A DNA stretch of 64,000 nucleotides. Origin: Artocarpus heterophyllus. Its lineage: Eukaryota > Streptophyta > Magnoliopsida > Rosales > Moraceae. Below the pieces are notes generated by a model. The model worked only from the letters and a program-made list of their open reading frames with translations. It was not told where the DNA came from and made no database searches. Positions 21,421 through 33,239 of the stretch are shown in pieces; positions within the stretch are counted from its first letter, which is position 1; each line of letters starts with the position of its first letter. The stretch is taken from positions 13,849,219 through 13,913,218 of the forward strand of contig CM046341.1 of assembly GCA_025403435.1 (NCBI GenBank). Direction: 5' to 3'. A program made the translations under genes and the position numbers.

Positions 21421-22259
21421 TAGAAGATTAGAGTTTTGTTTTCCAAATCAATGGTTAGGATTTTATTTTTAAAATTAATGATTGAGATTAAACAAGATGT
21501 TTTTATCATTTCAAACAAAAATTAACAAAGTTGTGTTGAAGGGTGTGCGGGAGGTGTCTCTATAATTTAAAAAAAAAAAACTTAAGAGATATTAATGTAA
21601 TTTATCCTCATGTCATTTTAAATTATTAAAAAAAAGTTTAAAATATGTAACAAATAGTAAAAAAAAATTGATATCGTTAAATAATTTCTATGCAATTTTT
21701 TAGTATAAAAACAAAAACACCACTATACTTATTTACAATGTAAATTTTTATTCTTAAAATATTTTTTTAAAAAAAATTATGTTTAAATTCATTCTCATAA
21801 ATTGGTCACAAGTGGAGTCGAATGAATCGACCTAAACCGAAGGAATAAATGGCAAATTAAAACCAAAGCAATATGGTCGATTCACCGAGCTGCCCCTTGA
21901 CGATCAATATATTTAGCTGTCGATTCAAGCATTTCAGTGGTAGTTTGAAACCAAACCGAATCGACCACTAACTTTTATGCACACACATGACTCTACTCCC
22001 TAAATCAACATTACTAAGAAACAAACCAAACCAATAAGGTTTGGCCGTTTCTCGATAGATTTTTTCAAAAACTGCCTTTGATATTGCTTTGCATCTCTCC
22101 GGAATTAACAGATATGTTTTAAGCCACTTAATGCACAATTTTACCACTACTTACGGCTTAGTCCTATGTGAATTAATAAACTGGGAATATAATATTGTAT
22201 CAACTATGTGCACAAAAGCACACATGGTTGCTTTGGGAAGCCTTCTAAAAGTAAAATTT

Positions 22260-22865
22260 CTACCATATCAACATGAACCCAAACTGGTTCCATTGGTTTG
22301 GAGCACGGGTTGGACAGGAAGGGTGGTGGACGGGTGGTTCGCTGGAGGCCGGCTCAGTCCACACAACAAAAAACAGAAGAGACGGTGGTGGCAGTAGGTC
22401 GCTCCCGGTCGGTGTTTCCTCCATTTTTTTTTCATTTTGTTTGTACTATATTTCTGTTGTTTTTTTATTTGTTTGGTGTGAAATAAAAGGTGGTCTTTCT
22501 ATCTCTGAGTTTGTTTTGAATTGTAAACCCACTATTTAGCAGTGGGGCGTGTGTTTTTTGTTGGCTAGAACTGCATCTAGGCCAAAATGTTAGTGCCCTT
22601 ACTTGGGTAAAATTGGTTCTGGTGGATTGGTTACGTCCATCGACTTCCTTAGAGTCGGATTTTGAGCTATTAAAAAACTCTGTCATTACTGTTGAGTAGG
22701 CTTTCCTTTATAGATCTTAATGTTGTCAGTTATTCTTATGCTATGATTGTAATTTGATGGATCCTGTGTCCGGGATCTTCGGTGCCTAATAGGCGGCTGT
22801 TTTAAATCTTTGTTTGTACTAATTTATTAGGTGAATGAAGATTAAATATTAACCTAAAAAAAACG
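22260..22865 (+). mobile_element. Possible 5'-truncated LINE tail
   Basis: A GC-richer segment with no clear frame is followed by a 3'UTR-like stretch (CGGCTGTTTTAAATCTTTGT near 22794). It ends in TTATTAGGTGAATGAAGATT and an A-rich terminus CCTAAAAAAAA near 22855. This resembles the 3' end of plant L1 elements. No reverse-transcriptase motif and no flanking duplication were found, so the call is weak. Confidence 0.25.
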
Positions 22866-23103
22866 ATGTTTACGGATCTAAATTTGATTATAAAAAAGAT
22901 TTGACTTAAAAAAGCTGTTTGGGCCTATTAGGAATGACTAAAAAAAGGTTGTTTTTGATATGTTTAGATAGACTCTGTATAAATATTGTTGGCTTTTATA
23001 AGCACTTTTGGGAGAAATCAACCATTTGATGTTTTATGAAAAGATGCTTATGGAAAAAAAAAAATTATATTTTTTACCATATATTTAATAATAACAAATT
23101 AAT

Positions 23104-23243
23104 AGGGTGTTTGGCAAAGTTCGTGAGAAAAAACTTTTTGATTAATAAATAGTATAAAACTCTCACATACTATAATAAAACATAAAAAACCTCCTACAGT
23201 GTAAACACATGTTACAATGTTTTTGAACTGAACCAAACACCCT
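23104..23243. mobile_element. MITE, family 3
   Basis: 140 bp bounded by perfect inverted repeats AGGGTGTTTGG (23104-23114) and CCAAACACCCT (23233-23243). TA lies at both edges (23103-23104 and 23243-23244), so either TA is the target or the terminal A/T belongs to the repeat. Related ends occur near 30373 (TATAGGGTGTTTGGCC), 43870 (CCAAACACCCTCTAG) and 45962 (ATAGGGCGTTTGAC). Confidence 0.7.
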
Positions 23244-24037
23244 ATAAGAATTCCATTATATTCTTAAATTAGACTATTTTTTATATTAATAAAAGCTTTT
23301 AACTTATTTAATCAAACATGTTCAAAAGTTCTTCTAAAATTAAAAAACACATTTTCATGTACTCTTCAAACACCAAACACCAATTAAAAGACACTAACTT
23401 CTGCTTCCACTACTTAGAAGTCAAAGTAGAAGTTACCAAATTCTTAAACTAAAGGTGTAAATTAAGCTTATAAAAGTGAATATGGATTAGTAAATCATCC
23501 TAAAGGTTGAAATCCATAAACAAATGCTCAATTATTGGGTCCGTGCAAACAAGTCTGATGTTGGCCCAACTATGACAAGGATAGTAGGACCCCCCAAGCA
23601 TGAATGTCAAAAAAGTATGTTTAAAACAATTTGTTCCAATTGGATTGATAAGGGATAATATTTTTTCTAATAAGATAGTAATTCCCTTAGAGAGAGAGAT
23701 AGAGAGTAGTTTTATTTCATAATCATGTAATGCATGGGTGGGGTGGTATGGAGTTGGTGATTGGGCTGCCTGCTTTTGTTTCATTTTCCCTATATATATA
23801 AATCTCAATTGTTTCCACTGAAAGAAGGAAATGGGGGGAAAAAGGAGACTTCTGGTTTCTTTCACAGCTGACCTTTTGGTTGAATCTTGAGCGACCAACT
23901 CCACCACAAAAAACAGGTGCAAACCATAAATCTCACCAACATTGACTATATGCAGCAATTTTTGTCAAATTATGGACGTCATAGTTGGTATAATAACATC
24001 ACAACAAACATAAGTGATGTAAAAACAAGTGTAACAT
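23244..24037. other. Intergenic
   Basis: A TATATATATAAAT box near 23791 precedes, by about 40 bp, an ATG followed by only 19 codons (MGGKRRLLVSFTADLLVES). I do not treat this as a gene. No other feature is seen. Confidence 0.45.
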
Positions 24038-24157
24038 GGGCCTGTTTGGTTGGATATTCGAATCACGGTTTGAATCATTTTGCTACAGTATTTTCTCTCA
24101 CAAAAATTTAAATCTTCATTCAAATACTCTACTCAAATACTCGAACCAAACGGGCCC
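24038..24157 (-). mobile_element. MITE, family 1 (copy c)
   Basis: 120 bp, inverted relative to copy b. Ends GGGCCTGTTTGGTTGGATAT and TCGAACCAAACGGGCCC form terminal inverted repeats. The interior (TTTTGCTACAGTATTTTCTC) is the complement of the family core. Flanking trinucleotides (CAT, ATA) do not match, so the target duplication has decayed or the ends are offset by a base. Confidence 0.85.
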
Positions 24158-24640
24158 ATAATATACATATTGCTTGTGTTTGTAAATCATCTATATATCT
24201 GCGAACATATGGAGATTTTTCACTAAAATGTTTGCGAGAATAATAAAATAGCTTCGCTTGACAAGGGGCAAATTACATTACACTCCTCTGTGTATTTTTT
24301 TTTTTTTCTTGAAAAAAAGAAAGATTATTAGTATTATTCCGGCCCTCTCTCGTAGAAATTTATAGGCCTATCATCGGAAACGAAATCTCATCCTTCATTG
24401 CATTCATCAATAACAAAAATTCAAAGATTTATTAATAGAATGAAAAGAACTTAACATGCTAATTCTACTCAAAAATTGAACTCAGATTGATTCTAGCTCG
24501 ATCAAACACAAAGGCTAACGTCTCGCAATTTATTAATCGGATGAGGACATTAAAATGAGAAATTATCCTCAAACCAGGAAAAAAATTTTCCTAAGTACTG
24601 TTATACTACCTATTGATGGTCCTCTTGGATAACCTACCAA

Positions 24641-25101
24641 TAGGGGTGGCAATAATCGTGTTTGTATCGGCACGTTTACAGCATGATACATTTAGCCCAA
24701 ACACGAATACGACAAGCTTATAGCACGCGTAACACGGCACGACACGATTTAAAAAAAAATAAAAAATTTTAATATTTTTTTAAAAGCCAATAAAGAAAAT
24801 TAACAAAAACACAATATCTAATTAATACTAATCTACTATAAATATTTCAAATATTTTTATGTTTAAGTTTAAATGTGTTATAAATGGGCAGGTCGTGTCG
24901 TGCCGTATTAACATGTTTACGGCCTGTTTAATTAAACGTGTTAAGGCGTGTTTAGTATGTTAGTACGAATCCAGCCCGTTTATTTCGTGTTATTCGTGTC
25001 AACCTATTTATGGCACAATTAATAAATGTGCGGTCTAAATTCGTTTATCTCGTGTCGTTTTCGTATCGTGTCATCGTGTCGTGTCCGAATTGCCGCCCCT
25101 A
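24641..25101. mobile_element. Non-autonomous hAT element with perfect 8-bp target duplication
   Basis: 461 bp bounded by TAGGGGTGGCAAT and ATTGCCGCCCCTA (12 of 13 positions complementary), flanked by identical 8-bp direct repeats CCTACCAA at 24633-24640 and 25102-25109. An 8-bp duplication with a TAGGGGTGGCAA-type terminus is diagnostic of hAT transposons. No transposase frame is present. Subterminal CGTGTCGTG-like repeats at both ends (about 24735, 24893, 25040, 25075) may be transposase-binding sites. It needs a helper transposase. Confidence 0.93.
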
Positions 25102-25109
25102 CCTACCAA

Positions 25110-25355
25110 ACTGCCCACGTCTAGTGATTAGATTGAACGTCTGATTGTAGACACAATTTTGGAACAAGACTATTTTACATTAATTCAAAAAATCAAATAT
25201 AAAACAATCCTAAAGGAAACCATATTTTTTCCCCTTAAAATATCGTGATCCTTTTAGCCTTCATACTACTATACGAGGCCAACGTAAAAATTCCAACAAA
25301 GTAGAAGCCGGCTATCTTCCTTAACTAGGGGGAGAGAGCAAGATCATAGAATGAG

Positions 25356-25393
<38 letters not shown>

Positions 25394-26029
25394 CTGCACA
25401 CTTAGAAATGGATAGATAATTAATTTGTTGAACTCGAAAGAAAATTATATTTTCCAGTGTATAGATAATTTTTTGAGATTGTTTCTTTGGCGCTTCAAAG
25501 TGACTTTAAAAAATTTTAACGGACGTTTGGAAAACCATTCTAAAAGTTGTAGATCATTTTAAAATATGTTGTAATTAGAAAGAAACTTTTAGATTCAATC
25601 TTTTTAAAAGTTATTGGCACATAATCTAATCATTTTTCACCAGAGTTCTGAGAAACTTGTAGAAAAATTCTTGAGACGCAAACAATAATATTGTATAGAA
25701 CAATAATCCGGAATCTTAAAAATTTATATGATTTTCACCAAACTAATAATTCATTATATTTTACAGATATCTTGATTCATGATAAAATTTGTGCATGGAA
25801 AGTTAACACGAAAGCCTTATAATTTTTTCAAAATATACTCATTTAGAATAGTTTGAACATTCCATCAAACCTTGATTACAAAGTTTACAACTCATCATGA
25901 AACAATTATCATGAAAAGTTACAATTATTCATAATATATTTAGTTAGAAAAATCAAAACTCTTGTCAATTATAAAAGAGTGGTAACTATTAGAACCTTTT
26001 TAGTTTTTCAACTATGAAGAAACATATTT
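25110..26029. other. Intergenic with CT microsatellite
   Basis: (CT)n at 25361-25389. Otherwise AT-rich with no gene. Confidence 0.55.
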
Positions 26030-26150
26030 GTCCCGTTTGGTTTCGTTTTTAGAATTTTTGAAAATATTTTTGCACGTCTTTTAAAACAAAAATTTTAAAA
26101 ACATTCTCGGCACAATTTTTATTTTTCAAAACAAAAATATTTTCAACTAT
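26030..26150 (+). repeat. MITE-like repeat, family 2 (copy b)
   Basis: Matches 20217-20350: CCCGTTTGGTTTCGTTTTTA, AATTTTTGAAAATATTTTTG, AAACAAAAATTTTAAAAA and CTCGGCACAATTTT in the same order. Confidence 0.55.
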
Positions 26151-29100
26151 GTTGAAAACAGCACAAAATGGACCGAATTGTGTCATTCTATTTCCTAATT
26201 TTGATTTTTTAACTATTCCTTGAACTTTTTTTTTTCTTTGGAAATTTTAATCTTTAACATTAAAATTAACGAAGGATATCTGAAATTTTGAAAAAGATAA
26301 CCACTTTATAATTGCATAATAACTGAAAATTTTACTGAGATAGTTATAAAGGCCACCTTAAACAATCATGTACAGTAGCGCCCTGCTAACCCATAAAACA
26401 TTTTTTTGTGTAGAAACTAATCCATAAACATTGGTTTTTATTTTTTTTTTAAATATTACGTACTTTGCTTGCATTGTTCGCTTATCATGATCACCAATAA
26501 ACAATTAACACGTAATTTTCAGATAACTGTTTGAATAGGTCAACCAACTAAGAGTGGATTATAGGAAGTGAAGCTCTAACAATCTGTACGACTTTTATTA
26601 CTTACTAGAAAGGGGTTGGTAGCATGAACCATATAACAAATTTAATTTACTTATTTATTAATCACATAATAGGAGAGTTCATTTACTTAATTAACTTAAG
26701 CAAGGAAAAAAAGGTCAAAAGAATTTGATATGCAAAGAACTTTTTACTAAGTTCTAGACCAATTAATTAACCCATTAAAGTAAAACTCACTATAAGACAA
26801 TAACAGGAGTTGGGTGATTAAAAAATTGAAAAGAAGCCATTAGCCAATATATATAACGTGTGTGCATATATATGTGTATATATATATAGATAATCTTCTA
26901 GAGGCCATACAAAAAGTTCATTTTGATTTAACTCAAAGCTATATGCAATCTCATAATTTTTCTTTTGGAAATCCAAGTTGTTTGAAACCAAACTATATAT
27001 TTAGTTCAGTTGAGTGTACGTTTTGTCTTCTGAACCAAAAATTGAATGAAGTTGATCCTTTAGTCCATTTTGTGGACTTGCAATTTGTTACAGTTCCACC
27101 ATTGATTGTCCCTTTCAATGTCAAACTTAAGAATCCAGATAAGATTAAGGGAAAAAAAAAGATGTTCGTGTGTGAGTGCGCGCGCATATATATATATATA
27201 TATAATTGCAAATTTAACTCCATTTAATGCACTTTGACTGCGTGCGTGTAACTCTGTAAAGGAGAAAAAATGGAACCCCACATGAAATATTGCCATGTTT
27301 AATCAATCATAGCTATAATATAGGTTTCATATTATATAATAAAAAATAATATGTTTCATATAAAAGGCTGACATGATAATTTGTGTGAATAAATTATTAG
27401 GGTATGTAGGAGAACGGTTGTAAGTGAAATTATTTATTTAAAAATTATAATATATGAGAATTTTATATTATAATAATTATTTATTTTTTTACTGTAGTTA
27501 CTAAGAGCATTATACATTGTTGGTTCCGATGGAGATGCCAAAAAAAAATCTATATATTGGTCTTGAGTGTTTAGCACCTAGCAGTAGTAATAAGCTTTAT
27601 TTATTTTTTTTTTCTTTTGACGGATGTTAAAATCAGCGCCTTATTTGTTAAAAAGAAGAGGAGGGGTGGGTTTGTTTTGTATATTAAGCTTTCTTGCATG
27701 TATGAATTTTAATATTAATTAGCATTAAACAACCAAGTAGCTGCCTAATTAAGCTGAAATAATTACATTAGTTTGGACTTTGCTTTCTAATATTTTACTG
27801 AGAAGTTGAAATTAGCTTTTTTTGATGCATAACAATCCTTGAATAATTAACAACTTGAAAATCAAAAGCCGTTCATCATTCATGTCAGGGACTTTATTGA
27901 GGATGGATATATGTATGAATTTATCAATTTTAAGTGTTGGTTAAGACATAAATTAACTACGTTCATTAATTCTAAACTTCTGCCGTGATCTTAACTATAG
28001 ACATAATTATTTACTTTCTTATAATATAAAGATGGAATATTTACTCAACTAAAATAAGTATTATGTACGTATGTATATGACTGTAGATTTAAGAATAATA
28101 CAACAATTGGGAAATCCCCTAAAAAAATACAACAATTAGGAATGACTTTTTTACCGCAGGAGAGATATCCCTATCAGGCCAGATATGGGCTTTATTACAT
28201 AGGAACGGGTGCACATATTATCCCTAAGTAGGGAGCGGGGCCTTTATTTCTTTGTCAAAACAGAGAAACAGAAAGGAAGAATTTGAAAAAAGGGCAAAAC
28301 AATATTCTTAATTAAGGAAATGACCTCTTTTTTTTTTACACAAAAAAATACGCTTTTCTAGGTAGGTAAACTGTCTCAGTTTTTTTTTCAAAAAAAAGAT
28401 GAAAATAACTGTAACGAGGAGAGGAACCTCAACAGAGTGAAAAGAAAAAAAAAACTAGAGCAGTTTTCATGCCCAAAAAGCATGTTTTTTTGCGTCAAAA
28501 AAATCCAAAAAAAAAGGGTCATTTGCTCAAAATGACTTTTTCTTAAAGCCATTTTTCAAAATGCCCCTGACCGGAAGAATTGGTATATATTATTTACACT
28601 ACTTAAAAGGTATGGGATTAAAAAATGTGTTAAATTTTTATTCTCTTAGAGAAACTCCAATGAGCAATAAATAATAACTTATTTGACCTAATATTAGCAC
28701 AACCTATAAATACAACCTTTACCCCCCGAGCTCTTATTCCTCCTTTGCTTTTGGATTTTCTTTTGAGTCTCTAATTTGTTTACATGAGATATTAATACCA
28801 TGTTATGGAATTTTATACTTATTTGGATAGAATTCACTTGAATGTACTTCTTTTAGGTTTTCAAACGGATAAACAAGTGATGTAGGAAAAGTCATCCCGA
28901 TAGGAATTTCTTGACCCCGACCCCGACCTCGACCTCGCCTGGGGGTTGTGAAAGCATACCTGTCCCTGATTGCGTAACAACTATTCTATTATAATAAGCA
29001 AAATGATTAAATAGATACTTCTATTATAAGAAAGGAACGGTTTTTTCGTGCACCTTTTTAAAACTATAATTTGCATGTAACTCTGTAATGAAACAAAATT

Positions 29101-29447
29101 AAACTCTACGAGAAATACATCTACAATTCTTTCATAAAACAGGGCTCTTTCATTTCCGGTGTAGCTTCCCCTAATTAATACGTACAATAATAATCTATCG
29201 TCTTTATGTTTTCTAAAAACTATAGATTTCACCATTAGAAAGTACGAATCTAATAGGAAACCATATAAAAACACACAAAATTAGATCAGAACTATAAACA
29301 AAAGAAATGCCATAACCATTTCGTAACCTAAGTAGATGAAGTTGGTGACTATAAGTAAGTGGACACATATCTTTATTAATCATAAATGATTAAAATCATA
29401 AAATAAATGATAAAAAAGAAGCAAAATTTCTATTGGAGAGGGTCTTA
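26151..29447. other. Long AT-rich intergenic region, no gene seen
   Basis: Frames here are short and biased. Notable items are TA/TG-rich microsatellites near 26865-26890 and 27183-27205, a four-unit hexamer array (GACCCC twice, GACCTC twice) at 28913-28936, and a local duplication of AAAAATACAACAATT(A/G)GGAA near 28095-28145. No RNA gene or transposase motif was recognised. Confidence 0.5.
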
Positions 29448-29455
29448 TGTGGGAC

Positions 29456-29734
29456 TAGAGATGTTAATGAGGATTGCCCGGCCTGGCCCATATAGGCTAA
29501 AAGGAAAACTTGCACTGGTATGGGCCTGCCTGATTGATGAAAAGAGAAGCCTAGTGTAGCCCAAAGCCTGCATAGGCCCCCGAATTTTTGTAAAGGAATT
29601 TAAGAAAATGGAAAGAAAATTATCTAATATGCCCGGATTGGCTTGGTTCTAGTTTGAGTTTAAATTTTTGGTTCTTGTTAAAGGAGATAGGCCACGAGTT
29701 GACCTGTTTGGCCTGGCCCAAATTGACTCCTCTA
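29456..29734. mobile_element. Probable old non-autonomous hAT element
   Basis: 279 bp starting TAGAGATGTTAAT and ending ATTGACTCCTCTA (about 9 of 13 complementary). It is flanked by near-matching octamers TGTGGGAC (29448-29455) and TGTAGGAA (29735-29742), 6 of 8 identical. GGCCTGGCCCA occurs inside both ends. The size of the duplication and the TAG... ends fit hAT; the mismatches suggest age. Confidence 0.6.
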
Positions 29735-29742
29735 TGTAGGAA

Positions 29743-31049
29743 GAAATTGAAGTTGTATATGAAAAGAAGAAAGATCAAAAGAAAAAGGAAGAAAGAATCT
29801 AGGCCAAGTCATATTTCTAAGCATAGTTTATTTCTTTATTATTCTAAATAAGAATTTTTGAACAGTATATGAAAAAAAAACTTGGTGGAAATGTTATGTT
29901 TTAACTTATATAAAGTTTATTGAAGAATATGTTATTTTTATTTGATTTTGATGAAATCTAATGTCATGTAATATCTATATACATCCTAGTGTATAGATGC
30001 TCCATTTTCATACTATTTAGTATATGTATAGACACTCCATTTTCACACTATTTAGTACATGAATTTTCTCGTGCCTTTGGGGACCATTAAGATAACGAAT
30101 GTACACATAGAGAAAAAGAACAAAACTTTTCTTTACCGAAAAATTCAAAAAAAAAAAAAAGGCCGATACAGGATCTGTTGTACTGGAAAAAAGTTGAATA
30201 TACAAGACCTCAGACTATGTCTGCCTTTATGCCCACCAAACCCACTTTTCACGAAATTGCAAATAAGCATTATTTAGGTCCAAAATCGTAGAGAAATTAA
30301 CCATATTTGCGAAGATTTTAAGGCTGATTAGCCGCTGTTGCTACAGCGTTACGTAAGTACTGAGAACCTTATAGGGTGTTTGGCCTTGTTTAGAACCAAT
30401 TAATTTTAACTAATAAATAATATAAAATTTTTAATAATTATAATAAAAAATAAAATTATTACAATATAAAAGCTCTTATATGCTATAATTTTTTTAATTA
30501 AAATGATCAAAAATTGATTCTAACCACATTAGTTTTTATTAATCGGGTAAATGGGCTACATTGAGTACTCTAAACCCATGACGGGAAACCACCATATCCC
30601 TCGCTAATTTACGTGGGTTGATGGGGCCAGGATGGAGATGGTTTTTCTTCACATGATGGATTGGCAAGAAGACTACCTCGCCTTCTCGTTGTCATTCTTA
30701 AGCCAAACTGATCCTGATTTTTGAACCACTTAAAAGAATTTTAAATTATAGTAACGTGGCATAATTTTGTACAATATATATTGTTATGAACAATAAAATT
30801 AAAACAAAATGAGTCCTAAAACAATACCCATGGGGATAACCATAAATCTTTATCTACAAGTATATAAAAAACGGGGATAAGCATGCGTGTAAACACGAGT
30901 GCTTCAACAGGCTTGCGTGTATGGTGCACCTTTTTTTTTTTTTTTTTCAATTCTTTATTTCAAACAATCCGTGGCGTATAGAAAGAGCGTATAGGCGGTG
31001 GATGATGAGACCAACAAATACACATAAAGGAAAAATAAATCATTTTGCA
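29743..31049. other. Intergenic
   Basis: A family-3-like MITE end (TATAGGGTGTTTGGCC) lies near 30371, with a 150-bp AT-rich body but no clear second terminus. There is a poly-T run at 30931-30948. No gene. Confidence 0.5.
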
Positions 31050-31640
31050 TTAATATTTTTTGTTAAATCTATTAATTAAAGCAATTGTGTTAAATAGTAT
31101 TTTAGTGTCTTAGTATTAAAATATGTTTAATTATATGTCTAATAATATTTTTGGTAATTTATAAATTTATTTTCGTATGTAAAATATTAGTTTAGTTCGA
31201 AATTAATTAGAACCGTAAAAATTAAATGTGGTAATTTTATTTTGAGTCTTAACATGTCTTATAGTATGTTTTAAGATTGTAAAGATGTTTTATAATATTT
31301 TTAGTAATTTTTAAAAATATTTCTAAGTCTTAATAATCATATTTGTGTCAAATCGAAAGGGATTGAACTTTTAAAAGTTTGTAATTATTTTTAGTGTGAT
31401 GTAAAATAAATATTTTAAAATTATTGTAAAGATTATGTTTATAAAATAGTTAATTTTGTTTCAATTTTCTATCTTTAGATTTGAAATCTAGTGAAAAATG
31501 GTGTAAAATGGCACCAAAACAGGCAAAATTAGACAACAAATACTTCAAAAATAAACAAATATTCAAACTTAAAAATAACTGGACATGTAGAGCTCACAAC
31601 CATTGGATTACACCACCAAAGATTTTTGTTTGTGTGATTG
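31050..31640 (+). mobile_element. Degenerate gypsy LTR fragment (A)
   Basis: The segment with AATATTTTTGGTAATTTATA, TTTTATTTTGAGTCTTAAC, then TTTATAATATTTTTAGTAAT to GGATTACACCACCAAAG aligns with 33336-33660 and with the reverse complement of 53640-53230. It lacks the downstream half, so it is a truncated LTR, probably the 5' LTR of the element whose 3' LTR follows. Confidence 0.65.
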
Positions 31641-33239
31641 TTACAATAGTTGTTTATTAATTGTATTTGTAATGTTTATCTTTTCACAATAATATTTTGA
31701 CTTGTTCTTATTTGTCAGATGTATTATTTTCTTCAGTAGATATTTGTGAATCGTATAAGATAAGTTTGGTCTTAATTTTTAGAATTAGGTCCCATTTTAT
31801 CAAAAGTTGTACAGTAGTGTTCTATTTTGTCAAAAGTTAAAGAGCATTGTCAGGCAAAAATTTTCAAAATTTCTATAGTTATGTCACATCTATCCATTTA
31901 TTTATACATATCTTCACAACTGTTCTTACCCATTTTTACCCAACATTTTAACCTTGTTTGTAATCAAATTTCATAAGGTCCAATTTTTAGTTTTGGTTTT
32001 ATTCATAGCGCTGTTAACCAGAGTCATTTAAAAAAACACAAAACATATATGAAAAAAGAATGTTGGTCTTAGAAACTACTATGGTATCCTCTTCTTGGTC
32101 ATCTCAAAGCTACAAAACATCTATGTGTTTTGCAGTTCTAGTCCAGGAAAGGGTAGTGGCTACTTAAATGTTGCATTCCATTTAGGTTAAATCTTGGCTA
32201 AGAAAAGGATGAATCTTGTGTATGAAAGAAATAGTCTAGGTTTAGTGAGTACTTTTACATCATGAGTTCGTTTTAGAGGTACTAGAGCTTTATGTATTAT
32301 TCTAGGTGTTTTTGCTCAAGGTCGTCTATGTGGTCAAACCATAGGTATTCAAAGGATAGTTGTAGGTATACCTTAGTGAATAAAAGACGATTAACTCCTT
32401 TGATGCTTTCGTTACTTTGCCAAGAGGTCTAGGAATTCTAAAAGAACTTTTTACTCAATGTTATTTTGATAATTTGTTTAGTTTTCTAGATAATGCTGCG
32501 AATTAAAATTTTCTTATAGATTCAAGTAGGGAGATCTTTGTCTCTACACCAACTGTTGAGGAATTGCATGAAAAGATGAAGATCGTTACTCCTGAGACAG
32601 AAACAACATGTTCATTTATGTTTATTTTTATTTTATGTTTATGTTTTGAATAATTGCCATTGTAAATATGTTATTGCCCTTTTTGCTTAATCTCGTTAAA
32701 CATTGAAGACAATGTTCAATTTAGGGTAGGAGGAGAGGGTTATGTCAAAATTTTACTATATTTATCAAAATTTTTTTGGTTTTTTTGTCTGTGTTCAAAT
32801 GGGACTAGTTCTAAAAACCAAGCACAAAAATTAAAAAATGAAAAGTTTTAAAAATTAAAAATTGGTGTGCTATTTGTAAAACTTTAAGATTCATATTTGC
32901 CAAAGTCGAGATGACTGGGTGAAGGATTTGTCCTAAAATACTTCGTCCAAAAATGCAATCTTGTGTGTTTGTATTCTCATCTTTGTATCATTTTTTGTTG
33001 CATGTATGTTTGAAGGTGACCGAGGTAAATAGAACTTAATATTCTTGAAGCATATCTTCACCTTATTAGAAATAACTTAATAGAAGAGTCATCTATATTC
33101 TTGAAATACATTTTTGTATTTTTGTAAAAACTATGCGTCTGCATTGCATTTGATTGTTTTAAATTTTTAAAAAAATCTAAAAATATTAGAAATTTTAAAA
33201 TTTTAAAAGATATTTTGAATATATGTAAATGTTTTCGTT
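31641..33239 (+). mobile_element. Remnant internal region of a gypsy (Tat/Athila-like) element
   Basis: No intact frame survives. ACATTGAAGACAATGTTCAA at about 32700, followed by TTTAGGGTAGGAGG, resembles the stretch (ATTGAGGACAATGT... then a G-rich tract) that lies between the coding region and the 3' LTR in Athila/Tat-type plant gypsy elements. Together with flanking LTR copies in the same orientation this supports a heavily deleted element. gag-pol is absent. Confidence 0.5.

Noticed and set aside
23830..23890. Small gene after a TATA box near 23791
   Set aside because: Only 19 codons, no splice donor in a sensible place and no known peptide.
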